Below, piece by piece: positions 1-11,949 of a DNA stretch of 64,000 bases; position 1 is the stretch's first letter, and every line of letters begins with the position of its first letter. Under the pieces are notes generated by a model that ran no database searches, was not told the DNA's origin, and worked only from the letters and a program-made list of their open reading frames with translations. The position numbers and the translations under genes are program-made. This stretch comes from Mytilus trossulus. Taxonomy: Eukaryota > Mollusca > Bivalvia > Mytilida > Mytilidae. The DNA lies in contig NC_086380.1 of assembly GCF_036588685.1 (NCBI RefSeq), positions 35,230,692-35,294,691 of the forward strand. Reading direction: 5' to 3'.

Positions 1-478
1 CATTAATATGAGGCAGGCATTGCCTGTGAATGGGGTCGAAACCTGTATGGATTTGTTTTAATTCAAACATGTTAAAAAGAGAAACAGAAATACCGGAAAC
101 GTTTCCGTATCTGTTTCTGTTGTTAGGGATTTAGTTGTGACGTTATTAGAGTTATGACATCATATTCAATGTAAAGTCTTTTTCATAACAAACAATTTTT
201 AGAAATGAATTATTATTGAGTTCCTTTCTTTAGACCGATGGATATACATTTTATTCAAAGTCTCATGTAAACAAGAGCGGAAACGGAAGTAGATTTATGC
301 GCAGATCCGGAAATTTAAAAACGCAACAAAGCAAATTTGAAATTGAAATGTAGTACAATGAAAAATTCTGGAAATTTTCCCGATTTAATTTTTTTTTATT
401 GATTTTTTTTACTGTAATAGGGGACTTCGTCCCCATATCATGTAAAGGAATATTGCAACAGTGAATCAATCAATACTC
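1..478. repeat. Interspersed repeat R4, copy 1
   Basis: A diverged copy of this stretch lies at about 32698-33175 in the same orientation. Shared landmarks are the opening ATATGAGGCAGGCAT, the block GTCTCATG(T/C)AAACAAGA and the AAATTTTCCCGATTTAA block. The near-palindrome GGGGACTTCGTCCCC at 421-435 has an inverted partner near the start (GGGGTCGAAACC, 34-45), so this may be a MITE with poor terminal inverted repeats. No coding potential is seen, and 478-865 holds nothing I recognise. Confidence 0.6.
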
Positions 479-864
479 TACAATGAAAGGTGTTTTATTC
501 AATATTTATCCTTGTTTTGTCAATTGTTATTTATTCCCTTCGGAACTGTATGACCGCTACCGCCAATGTTATGTTAAACTTTTATAACGCAGATCTTCAA
601 ATGTACTACTGACGTTTTTAAATAACATCCTGACGTCAAGCATCAATTACTTTTTTAAAACCTATTGACGTCAAATGTTTTAGATTATGATGTTGTATTT
701 TGCACTTCAATATGTGGTATGACGTATGGTCAGACATATTTACATACAAGAAAACATAATTATTTCTGATCCAATCATAACGTCCATGACTAATCTATTA
801 TACAGTAAACTATTAAAAAAACAAGCGTCTTTCTTAACGTCGTAACTACAATCCCCTTACCTTT

Positions 865-1145
865 CAAAAATGTGACCTACTGAATTAGACTATTTATCGG
901 ATTTGTTATTTCATAAGCAACACGACGGGTGCCACATGTGAATAAGGATCTGCTTACCCTTCCGGAGCACCTGCGATCACCCCTACATGTAGTTTTTGGT
1001 GTTCGTGTTGTTAATTCTTTATTTTTATATGCTGTGTCATGTGTACTATTGTTTGTCTGTTTGTCCTTTTAATTTTTAGCCAAGGCGTTGTCAGTTTATT
1101 TTCGATTTATGAGTTTGGCTGTCCCCCTGGTATCTTTCGTCCCTC
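865..1145 (+). repeat. Interspersed repeat, also at 38190-38412
   Basis: The run from CTGAATTAGACT through ATCTGCTTACC, GGAGCACC and TTTCGA(T/C)TTATGAGTTTG is shared with 38190-38412 on the same strand. It resembles the 3' tail of a dispersed mussel retroelement, but the family cannot be named from sequence alone. The 71-aa reading frame crossing it (1039-1254) is not taken as a gene. Confidence 0.5.
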
Positions 1146-3244
1146 TTTGAAGCCTTTAAGAACAACAAATCATTCCCTTCGCATAGAACACTTCGATCCA
1201 AAAGTATGTATATCTTTTTCCTGTAATAAATGTGTAAGTATATCATGTATATAGCCTACTGTATAATGTTGTTCATGAGCTATATTCTATCTCCCCTCAC
1301 TTTCTTTCTTTTATAAATAATCTTTGCAAAAATGATAAAACGACTTGTAAGTATAATTATGTATTAAATAATTCAATTCAGCCCATGATAACAACATGTC
1401 ATATTTCAATCAGAAACTCACATCAAATAAATTAATATGTACTATTTCATTACCAATAAGAATCTAAAAAAACAAAATGAAAAATGTATAATGTTTTTCC
1501 GTTTAGTTGGAGATTATTTGAAAACGCTTGCTTTTAATAAAAAAAAATTGACTCTGCCTATTCGTGTAATTGAAGATAATTTGAAAGTGGTACATGTAAA
1601 TTGTTGAATGGAAGAAATAAAATTCAATTAATAAATTCCCTGAAAATGTATCTTCCTTGTTAACACTTTTACACAAATAGACAAAAACTTATGTACCAGG
1701 TAGTCATCATGAATTTAAATTGAATTAACATATTTTAAACTAAATGACTTCCTTGACAGCATTGAAGAGCAAGATGACAAATATTTTAATACCATGTTAT
1801 CAGTTATAAATCAGATACAAATTTAAAGTACTCTAACTATTATAAAATATAACCTATGCAATATCTTAACAAAATACCTTTATGTTCCGGTTAGAAGATA
1901 ATGTTCTTTTTATAGGGGTTGTCACTTAACTAAATTAGAAAATTACTTGTAAACGGAAAATAAAATATGAATGAACACAAATACAGGCATATTTGTCCAC
2001 ATTCCTGTAACTTTTTAAATCGATCAAAAACTGAAGTGTTGAAAATTAGCCGTAAATGTGTTACATTAGCGTTTTCAATTTTACTATTTATTGGCATGCA
2101 AATACTGTACCAGAAAAAGTTATTCAAAATTTGAAGGACTTTGTATCTTTTATTTATCCAGTCGATTATCTCAAAGATTATTTCAGCAAATTGCCTGTCT
2201 CTTTACCCTTATGCGCATAAGTTCACAAGTATGTGGACTGATATGTCGAGTCGCAATTATGCAAGATATGCGTTTTTAAGCTTTTGAAGTATTCGTCAAC
2301 AATGTTTTAATCTTAACTATAATTTGTCGCCGCTAAGCTACGGTTTCAACGCATTTAAAATGGATAAAAGATGAATTTGGCTAATTTTGTTTGTGTTTTT
2401 ATTTTGGTCTCCCCTCATCTTCTTATATTTATAAATAATCATTGCACAAATGATATGACCCATAATAACATAATTACATTATTCCGTACAGCACATAACA
2501 ATTTGTCACATTTCAAACATAATGTATTATTATATAAGAATAGAAAAAAAGTTATCTTATGTTTATACGTGTAATTTTAGATTATTTCAAAACACTTCTT
2601 TTGAGTTTAAAAAATGAGATAACTTTATTCGTAAAATTGAGGATTATTTGAAAGTGATACATGTGAACTGTTTTATTGAAGAATACAATTAGATTAACTT
2701 ATACGATAAGGAAAATGTAACTTCCGTGTAGGCAATTTTACATACAATGACAAATACTATCCTTTATGAATTTAAATTGAAATAACAGATTCGATAAAAG
2801 TTACTTCCTTGTCTGAATTTGAAAAAAAAAGAAAAATACTTTGATACCAGTAAATCGGTCATAAAGCAGATACTTATTTAAAGAACTATACTGATACTAA
2901 AATATAACCTATGCAATATTTCAACAAAGGTTATTTTATGTTCCGGTTAAAAGATAATTTTCTTTTTAAAGGGATTGAAATAAAATATGAATGAATACAA
3001 ATAAAAGCTGTGTAACAGTAGCGTGCGTGTTCAGTTTTACTATTTTTGTGCATGTAAAAATTGTACCAGAAAAAAATGATTCATGAAAGTATTTTTTAAA
3101 GAAATATTTTTTTTTATGCCATCGATTATTCGCAAAGATAATTTCAGCAATCCCATGTCTCTTTACCCTCATTACAATACGTTCGTTTGTATATGGTTTG
3201 ATTTGTTGAGTCGTAATTGTGCAATACATGCATTTTAGATTAAA

Positions 3245-3605
3245 TGAATAAAGGCAACAGTAGTATACGCTGTTGGAAATTTATAAATCGATTGAGAAAA
3301 CGCAAATCCGGGTTACAAACTAAAACTGAGAGAAAGAAATCAAATATAAGAGGAAAATAACGAAACAGCAGAAACACTAAAGTGCAACAAAAAACAAACG
3401 ACAATGCAACACACACAGAAACGAACTATAACAAAACGATTGCCGTTCTCCTGACTAAGTACAGGACATTTTAAGAACAAATGATTGGTTGAATCTGGTA
3501 TTGTTAAACATAACACTAAAATGACAACATTACATGACAGAACTACTGTACAAATAAATGGAAGAACTTAAAGGACAGACAAATACACGTCAAATAAATA
3601 GTACA
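3245..3605 (+). repeat. Interspersed repeat, also at 36045-36232
   Basis: It starts with CAACAGTAGTATAC(G)CTGTT and continues with GGGTTACAAACTAAA and ACGACAATGCAACA(C/T)ACA. The same order occurs at 36045-36232. The phrase around 3450, on loss of a tracked 'cctgactaagtacaggac' type, is related to the tail seen at 15210 and 61480, so it probably derives from a retroelement 3' end. Confidence 0.5.
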
Positions 3606-3627
3606 ATAAAACATTACATGTTAATAG

Positions 3628-3860
3628 TTATCATAGGTACCAGGCTTATAATTTAATACGCCACACACGTGTTTTGTCTACATACGACTTTTTCAGTGAC
3701 GCTCAGGTTAAAATAGTTAAAAAAACACGAAAGAAGATGAAGATCGCATATGACCCGAAATTCTAAAAAGTTGTGTCAAAAACTTCTGAGGTTATCTGCT
3801 TAGGTAACGAAATCCTTAGAATTTAGAATAATCATACTTTTGCAAACAGTACATTCATAA
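3628..3860 (+). repeat. Interspersed repeat R3
   Basis: R3 opens with AGTTATCA(A)AGGTACCAGG, then TTATAATTTAGTACGCCAGA, CGCG(C)GTTT(T/C)GTCTACA and AGTGACGCTC. The copy here is degenerate. Other copies lie at 17480-17755 and 17875-18120 (minus), 27070-27235 (plus), 34735-34965 (minus), 36690-36790 (minus), 36955-37060 (plus) and 40809-41000 (plus). Confidence 0.6.
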
Positions 3861-3944
3861 AAATGATACGTATTTTTTTTCTTATTGAGTTACGCCTTCC
3901 AAATGATTTTTCATAGTTTGTCTTTCTTTGTTGTGATTTTATAG

Positions 3945-4150
3945 TATTGTTTCAGGAAAGGGGCCATACCTTTAAAACATGGTTTTACACTAGTAATTGT
4001 TAGGGCCCTATATAGCTTGATGTTTTGTGTGAGCCACAGCTCCGTGTTGTAGGCTATACATTGACCTATTATCGTTTACATTTATAAATTGTTCCTTGGA
4101 TGGAGAGTTGTCTTATTGGCACTCATACTTCATCTTCGTATATCAATTAT
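3945..4150 (+). repeat. Interspersed repeat R2
   Basis: R2 carries GGTTTTACACTAGTAATT, GGGCCC, TATAGCTTG, GTGTGAGCCA, GCTCCGTGTTG and ends TCTTATTGGCACTCA...CATCTTC. Other copies: 12800-13150, 20572-20768, 47185-47345 (minus), 53100-53258 and 62355-62485. R2 and R1 share their ends (ATTGGCA..CA.ACCACATCTTC), which suggests one mobilisation machinery. Confidence 0.6.
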
Positions 4151-6699
4151 ATAGATATACGAAGATGTAGTATCAACATCGAAGTGGTGAACTTCAGAAT
4201 AAAAAACCCACGTAAAACAACAGAGCTCAGCATAAATAAAAACAGTTCTAGCGAACTACGCATATTTGTCACCTATTCATTAACAAAGTTGTTATTTATT
4301 TTAAAATTTGTCGACGCTCTAATAAGGTTTCAACTGCCTTATCTAAATTGAAATACAAATTAATTTGGCTGGTTTTGTTATTGTTCTTTTATGGTCACGA
4401 CTATATATATCCGTTCAACTGTTTCGGTTGTAGTACATGATCGGCTTTCAAATATTCCTTTTTGAGCGATTACGACGATGCCGGATGGCAATGAAGGTAT
4501 TAAAGTGAATTCAACGCATGGCGTTTATAAATTGATGTTTCATTTTTTTATGTATATGCATGTTTTAACTCGATATTAGTTACATTAAAATAAGAATAAA
4601 ATACATAAACCAAAATAGAATAAAACATTAAGAACCAAATAAAGATACAAACATCTTACCTGACCAAATGAAAACAAATTAAACAAAAGCAAACAGACAT
4701 AAGAATGCCCACTTTATCTTAAGATGGCAGATAAACTAGGCAGTGTTAAAATAATTATTTGTTATACAATTCACAAAATTGTAGCAAAGGCAACACACAA
4801 TAAAACTAATGAATGCAATAAGGTGATCCATAAAAGTTAGTTGTAGTTCATTATCAACTGTAACACAGAATGTCGCTGATTGTATCTAAACGTTTTGTAC
4901 GTTTTGTGATATTCGTTGATATCGCAAATTACAAATGAAGAATGAAATCTTGTATAAAAATTCCTGATCATAATTCAAGTTCAAGGTGATATATTCAATC
5001 AACATTAGCACCAAACTTAGAAATATGCTGTGTGAATATATAAATCATTTCCTGAGTTCGCAATAGGGTGACATAGGATGGATTCGTTCACTTCCTTGTA
5101 TTCCTTGTATTTCCATCCCTAAAAAAATGGAAAAATAGTAGTAGCTGATAAATTCATTTCAAATGTTTGTTTTCGAAAAAAAAACATGATATTTTGAAAA
5201 TATTTTAATGAACTTAAATAAAGATAACATCCTTACACGTATTCCATAAGATATGAAGAAATAATATTTTTTTTTAGTAAATATATCTATTGGCTTTAAA
5301 GTAGCTACTGTAGTAGAAACTACGAGTGCACTATCATCATTAATTACCGTGGGCGTGTTGTTAAGATTTTTCTGCTACGTAGCGATCAAGTTTGTAAATA
5401 AACACCTGTCACAAGTGTAGAAATGTTTTGCCCGCTCTCAAACATGTTTGATATCGCAATATCACGAATAGTCATATGCCTGTAGTTATGTCATTGTCGC
5501 TTTGGAGTATGTCTTATTTATTGATCGTTTATTTAAGCCAACATAAACCACGCCGCTGGTTTTATCCTTTGAATTGATTAAATTTTGTCACGAATCTCAT
5601 AACTTTTCATTTGTACCGAATGGATTGTGCTAAAACGGTTTCGGTTCTTATACATCCTCGGGTTTCAAATGTTTGGCTTTGAGTGTCCCCGATGAAGGTA
5701 AATCCAGAAAAGCTCTTCGGACGCAAGAAATTATTATCAATTATTAAACGTGTTGTTTTCAATTGTGTGGGGGCAGGATGGTGACTATCAGTTGCTTACA
5801 TCCAGATTATCTAGTATCTGATGACAGAATGTAACATTGGAAATTATATAGCATCTCATTGTTATTTATTCATTTGTTTGTTTCATTGATGTGTGATCCA
5901 TAATTAAGAAAATAATTTGATTCTGAATTTAACACTCCCTTCATTCAGACAAGGAATGTTGACACTTCAAATATACAATTGTTGATAAAAATAAATACAT
6001 CAAGTTATAACCTAATATAAAGAGTGTGTTAAATTAAGGGAACTACAAATGGTTCCCTCAGTATTAGCACTTCGATATATACAATCGTATTCCCGTCTTG
6101 GTTCTTATAGAAAAGAAGAAAGTAATGGGGGCATGAATGTATATTGAGTTGATCAATTTTGTACATTGTTTGCATCTCTATATATTCCTCCATGTAGAGT
6201 ATTCAGCATAAAGGGCAAACCAGTGTTAACATTAATATAAAATCAAGTCCCATAAAATATTTCTTGGGTATTTTTTATTATTGATGATGACCCTAAAGAA
6301 GTATTTTCCCTGAAAAACGGTTTTGCACAAATATCAATATGGAACTTTTTAAATGAAAAAAGTTTAACATTAAATTTCAATAACAATGTGTATTATAACT
6401 TTATTTTATTGGTACATACAGAAATGTTGTTTTTCTTAGACAATGAACAAAGAACCAGGTCAAGTTTACATATATCTTGTGGTAATGATACACAGTCCAT
6501 AAGAATCACGGGAAGATTTCTTGCAGTTGTTTTCGCAATAAAGATTAAACAATACGGTTATCAAAACAGTACGTATATAAGTAGAAAACCGAACTAAAAC
6601 AAAATTGGTCTTACCAAATTATATGGTTCAATTGGGTATATGTGTTTAAAAGACAGGACTGGTAGTTTTCTCACTCAAAATTGAATATCATGGATCCTT

Positions 6700-9600
6700 T
6701 TGAAGATAATTTGAAATATACGCATATTTGTCCACATTCCTGTTACTTTTTAAATCGATCAGAAACTAAAGTGTTCGTAAATTAGGGGTGAATGTATATA
6801 TATTTATATTTACACAATGATTTAAAAAAAATTGAGATATGCTTCTTCTTGTAATTGAAGATTTTTTGAAAGTGATACATGACTGTCTAAAGGAAGAATT
6901 TAGATTTAATCAATATATTCACTAAAAAATGTATCTTTCTTGTGATTTTTTTTACACGAAATGACAAAATGACAAAAACTCAGGTAGTTAGTAGTCATGA
7001 ATTAAAATTGGATTCACATATTCATTAAGTGTCTTCCTTGAAAGCATTTAAAAATTAATTGACAAATGCTTCATTACAATGTTATCAGACATGAATCAGA
7101 TACTAATTAATTTAAAGTGTTCCAGACCTATAATAAAATATAATCTATTCATTGCCTTAACAAATATCTTCAAGTTCCGGTTTGAAGATATTTGAAGGGA
7201 TTGTCACTTCACTGAATTAGCAAATTTCTTTTAAAAGGTAATATAAAATATGAATGTATACAAATACACGCATATTTGTCCACATTCCTGTTACTTTTTA
7301 AATCGATCAGAAACTAAAGTGTTCGAAAATTAGGGGTGAATGTGTTACAGTAGCCTGTTCGGTTTTTACTATTTATATGGTCATGTTAATATCGTTTTAG
7401 AAAAATTGATTCAGGAAAGAATGTTAACATTTGAAAAAATTATTAACTTATTTGTGTACGAAACCTATTATCCCAAAGATTATTTCAGCAGTAACCTGTT
7501 TTCGTATCCTCATTACCATAAGTTTGTAAGTATGTGGTCTCATACGTCGAGTCACAATTATGCAAGAAATGCGTTTTATAAGCTTATGAATTATTCGTCA
7601 ACAATGTTATAATCTTTATTATAATTTATTGGCGCTCAGCTAAGGTTACAACTCAAATAAAAATTTTTTATATGGATTTGATTAATTTTGTTTGTGTTTT
7701 TATTTTGGTCTCCCCTCATTTTCTTGTATTTATGAATATCATCGCACAAATAATACGACCCGTTAGTACATAATTACATAATGCAATTTAACGCATAAAA
7801 ATACATGCATGTCTCATTTCAATCAGAAAAAGTACATTAGATATAACAAAATGAACTATTTCATTTCCAATAAGAATCGAAAACAAAAAAGATTTGAAAA
7901 ATTGTACAATGTTTATTCGTGTGGTTGGAGATAATTTCAAAACACATCCTTTCAGTTAAAACAAATGAGCTATGCTTATTCGTGTAATTGAAGATTATTT
8001 GAAAGTGGTACACGTAAAATGTGTAATTGAAAATACAATTAAATAAACATATTCACTTAAAAAATGTAACTTCCGTGTAGGCATTTTTATATATAAAAAA
8101 AATTACTTATAAAAATGTTGACTATTCTTTTTTAATTTTAATTGAATTAACATATTTGCTAACAGTGACCTCCATGTACGCATTTAAATACAAAATGACA
8201 TATATTTAAATTCGAGGTTATCGGTCATGCATCAGATACAAGTTTAAAGCACTCTACTTATAGTAATATATAACCTATGCAATATTTTAACAAAATTATC
8301 AATATTGTATGTTCCGGTTAGAAGATAATTTCTTTTTGAAGGGATTGTCACTTTAAATAATGAGCAAATTTGTTTTAAAAAGAAAATAAAATATGAATAA
8401 ATATCAAAAAAGCACATTTGTCCACCTTTTTGTATGTTTCTTAATCAAGTGTTTGATAATTTGTTGTTAATATCCTGGAAACAGTAGCATTTCCGGTTTT
8501 GTTTTCCGTCAAGTGCAACAATGTTTTAATCTCTATCAAAATTTTGTAGACGCACATCAAATGTCAATCGGCACTAGGGTATCAACTCCCTTAGACAAAT
8601 TTGAAAGTAGATGTATTTACAACGAGTTTTTGTTTGTTGTTGTTCTGTTTGGTCATATATACATACACATGAACTGTTTTTGGTTGTTTTACATCAATGG
8701 TAATGTGTATTTTCTAGGGTATTGGGTTTCGTGGTTTTACTTAATTTTACATACACATCCTATAGAAAATATGTAATCGTTGATCATTATAACTCGTGTT
8801 TTAACTGTACCAAAGGAAACCACGACATTTGGTATCCAACGAATATTAATAAATCCATCGTATTCAAATATTCATGTTTGAGAGTTTTCGATGAAGTCAA
8901 AGAAGGTAAATTCTTAAAAGTGATTTGAAGGCATGGCGCTTATTAAGTGATGTTTTTTAATTGTTTTATGTAATACGCTTTTTTATATTCGTAATTAGTT
9001 TTAAAAATAAGTGTATGAATATCATTTACCGAAACAGAATAAAACAGTAAAAACCAAAATCTCATTCCAACATCTTACCTGACCAAATAAAAACAAGTTA
9101 AGGGGGCTCCTGGGTATAAATGATTTTTTTTCCTAATATAGGATTTCCCTATATTTGTTCATAAATGAACTTTACTATATTAAAAGAAAAATGAAATAAA
9201 AAAATGGGGTCACCGTTCAGTTAAGCTAAAATCTGCCTCTGGAAGAAGCATACATTTTTGTTAATGTCCTTTTTTTCTGTTGAACTAATAGGAGAAAAAG
9301 AGGAAATATCGAAATAAAAAAAGAACCTAATATAAGAAATCGCTTAAATTTTACAATTATTTAGTTTATGTACAGCTTATTTGAAAACAATAATAAAAAA
9401 TATAGGTCACCGATGACTTAAAAGAGATATTTCAAATTTAAGGCAAACAAATGGCATTTTTGCACCAAAGGGAGATAATTTGGAGCTTTTTCAATTGTTA
9501 AAGTCATCTGGGGCCAAACCAAATCAATTTTTTGGGTTTGTTTTTTGTACCATATTATAAAGTAACAACTAATAGTGTATAAAAAATAAATTTGTAATGA

Positions 9601-10250
9601 AAAAATAAAGGTTTAATTTTTTGCTAAAATTTTTGTACCCATGAGCCACCTTAAACAAGCAGATAAATGCAAAATTGAGATGTCAGGTTTTTTTTAGCAT
9701 GTGATCAAGATAGTTTAAAATATTTAGATGCATTTGAGGTTAACGTCCTTCCATTTATTCCATAAGTTATGCAGTAACTATTATTTTATCTTGTAAGGTT
9801 TTTTAATTGGTTTCAAAGAAGCTCGTAGAAACTACGAATGAACTTAGATCAATACCTTGGGCCTTTTGTCTTTTTGTTAAGTTTTTTCTGCTTAGTGGCG
9901 ATCAACTTTGTAATTACACACCTGTCCCAGATGACGGAAGGTTTGACCGCTCTAAAACATGTCTGATCATGCAAACTTTATAGTCATGCGCATGAAGTTC
10001 AGTGTTAGTCATGACGTGGTGTCAAACTAATTGTTCTTTTATTTTGCTGGTTTTATCTTTTGAATCGAATACCTTTGTATCACAAGTCTTAGAGCTTATT
10101 ATATCTATAGAGTAGATAGTGATTTTGTTGAAGGCCAAACGGTGACATTAATTTGCCTATAACCACGTCATTTGGTCTCTGGTGAAAGGTTGTATCAATG
10201 GCAAATATATTCTTTTGTTCGTTTGTGTTTTTTAATTGATGTGTGATTGC
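6700..10250. repeat. Diverged duplicated block, copy 2
   Basis: This is the second copy of the block described at 1250-5900, in the same orientation. It differs by carrying the TTAA-flanked insertion 9102-9650, absent at the matching site near 4677-4684. Several reading frames of 60-90 codons occur here (7340, 8513, 8722), but their frames are not kept in the other copy and they are not called as genes. The interval 5900-6700 between the copies holds nothing I recognise. Confidence 0.5.
9102..9650. mobile_element. TTAA-flanked TIR element (piggyBac/Kolobok-like MITE)
   Basis: TTAA sits at 9098-9101 and 9651-9654. Just inside, GGGGGCTCCTGGGTATAAA at the left pairs with the reverse complement of TTTGTACCCATGAGCCACC at the right, with 3 mismatches in 19. 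The element is 549 bp, AT-rich and non-coding. The paralogous block has an empty site (AAACAAATTAAACAAAAGC near 4674), which fits insertion at TTAA after the duplication. TTAA targeting is known for piggyBac and Kolobok; which one mobilised this is not decidable here. Confidence 0.75.
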
Positions 10251-10291
10251 ATAATAAAGAGAATAACTACGTTAAGTTATTACCTATATTC

Positions 10292-10660
10292 ATGTCTATA
10301 CAATTTCATTTTGTTTTGTTCTTTGCCGCTTCCATCGATAGCATCCAAAACCACATATCGGTATCAGCAACAGTAGAAATAGCCAGTCTGAAAACAATGA
10401 AATCAAGGATGTATTATCCAGAACATAAAGACATAGAATACTACATGCTACGTTTGTATTGTGTTCATATCAATGACGATATTCCTATGTCAACGATTGT
10501 CGTAAATTTGCCGATATCTGTGCCCATTGAAATCAGTCATTCACCAGAATGCATTTGCTTCAATGAGGTATCTGTGCAACTATTTTCACAACTGTTAGCC
10601 TTTCATTTTCACAAAAACCTGTACAGTTGTAAACAATTTTCCATATTTGACAAAGAGTAA
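10292..10660 (+). CDS. Hypothetical small secreted protein
   Basis: I do not recognise this protein. The frame is open from 10247, but the ATG at 10292 gives a 122-aa product that opens with a typical hydrophobic signal-like stretch (MSIQFHFVLFFAASIDS). The rest is not low-complexity. It contains YCVH near residue 71, ECICFNE near residue 95 and YSCKQF near residue 113, so disulphides in an extracellular product are conceivable. It sits just at the right edge of the second duplicated block and has no counterpart in the first. It could be a single-exon gene, one exon of a larger gene, or chance: it is among the longest non-repetitive frames in the first 11 kb, but no splice sites or homology support it. 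Confidence 0.3.
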   Translation: MSIQFHFVLFFAASIDSIQNHISVSATVEIASLKTMKSRMYYPEHKDIEYYMLRLYCVHINDDIPMSTIVVNLPISVPIEISHSPECICFNEVSVQLFSQLLAFHFHKNLYSCKQFSIFDKE

Positions 10661-11297
10661 TCATGATTAACAATTATCTGTTTTGTGTACTGGGTTATTT
10701 TCATATGCATATGTCAACAATTTAAGGTTGATTCAGGGATACGTGTTATGCACCATACAATCGTATCATTAAAAGTAAAATAGATAAAATTAAAAAATCA
10801 AAGTGGAAAAAAAACTACAACATATCAAACAAATGGACAATAACTGTTATATTCATGACTTAAACTATTTACTTTTTATATCATGTATATCAAACTTACA
10901 TTATTAATTCGTATATTTTAACAAATTTGATTCGTTTAGGGATAGTCACATGTTAAACTATATTTTCGAAGGTAGAGAGAAAACGGCGGATAGCAAAATG
11001 CATATTGACCGGCAAAAAGCATATCGCACGGTTATTTTTAGAATATCTAAAAACCGATATACTTTGTGACGTCATGCTATGAATTTCAGGATATTGTTTA
11101 ATGTTTTGAAACACATGATATCTGTGATCAATTATTTGACGAAAAACAATCTTAATAGTGTGTTAAAAATAAAAAGTAAATAAAATAACAACTAATATGT
11201 TGTTATTGTCCAGGAGACAATGTAATATCCTTAAAATTCCAACAAACCTAAATGACGATTTTGATACAAATATGGTCGGAAATTAATAATATAACAA

Positions 11298-11430
11298 ATA
11301 TAGCCTTTGTATGAGGTCAATACAGGATATATCGACCCAAAGAGGTATATCGACCCCGGACTTCGTCCTCAGTCAATATACTTCTTTCAGGTCAATATAT
11401 CCTTGTATCGACCTCATGCAAAGGCTATAT
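11298..11430. repeat. Long imperfect palindrome (fold-back element)
   Basis: ATATAGCCTTTG(T)ATGAGGTC at the left end is the reverse complement of the right end, and the match continues inward through GTCAATA..GGATATAT to a centre at GGACTTCGTCC (about 11358-11368). The arms are about 60 bp with few mismatches, enough for a strong hairpin. The core GGACTTCGTCC also occurs in repeat R4. It is probably a fold-back MITE. Confidence 0.7.
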
Positions 11431-11949
11431 TGTATAATATTGGTAAATGAAAGCAGGATATTCACGTTTTTTATGGGTTTTTTTTCAAGATAAAATTCTG
11501 ATTCGCTAGCAGTTTTAACAGTTATTAAAACCGTTTACAAAAAAAAATAGATTTCAAACTAGTTTCATTTACGCTATCACACAAAACTATAACAATAGTT
11601 GTCAGGCGAAAAACCATATTATATAGGCTCTGGAAAAAACAGATGTCTGCACTGTCTGGTTGAACAAATATATAAACATCTTGTACAGACAATTTTTTTT
11701 ATTATACTTGCTAGTGTGATTATGAAAGTGTGTATCTGATTAAAAATATTCACAGAACACCTCTATCTGTTCAAGTACATTGTGTATAACAAAACATGCA
11801 GTTAAAAATATTTAAAATCTTTTCCCTCACAAATTTCCATGATATTTAGTTCGCTTATTTGTCTATTATTGCCCGCTCTATGTTCAATAGCTGAATTTGT
11901 AATAAAACAGTTGGATTTATTAACGGTAATTTTACTAAATTGTACTTAC

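Larger units (their letters stand above)
1250..5900. repeat. Diverged duplicated block, copy 1
   Basis: This stretch shares collinear landmarks with 6700-10250. Examples are the ATATTTGTCCACATTCCTG block (1990, 6726, 7269), the CCTATGCAATAT...GTTCCGGTTAGAAGATAAT block (1853, 8275), the CATCTTACCTGACCAAAT block (4652, 9070) and the segment with GAAACTACGA (5318, 9832). A shorter unit of about 1 kb is also repeated inside each copy (1290-2340 against 2400-3240). No reading frame is conserved between copies, so this looks like non-coding segmental duplication. Repeats of other families are inserted at 3245-4150. Confidence 0.55.

Noticed and set aside
7340-7612. 90-codon frame on the plus strand
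   Set aside because: The homologous stretches at 2050-2280 and 3040-3240 do not keep the frame, so selection on a protein is unlikely.
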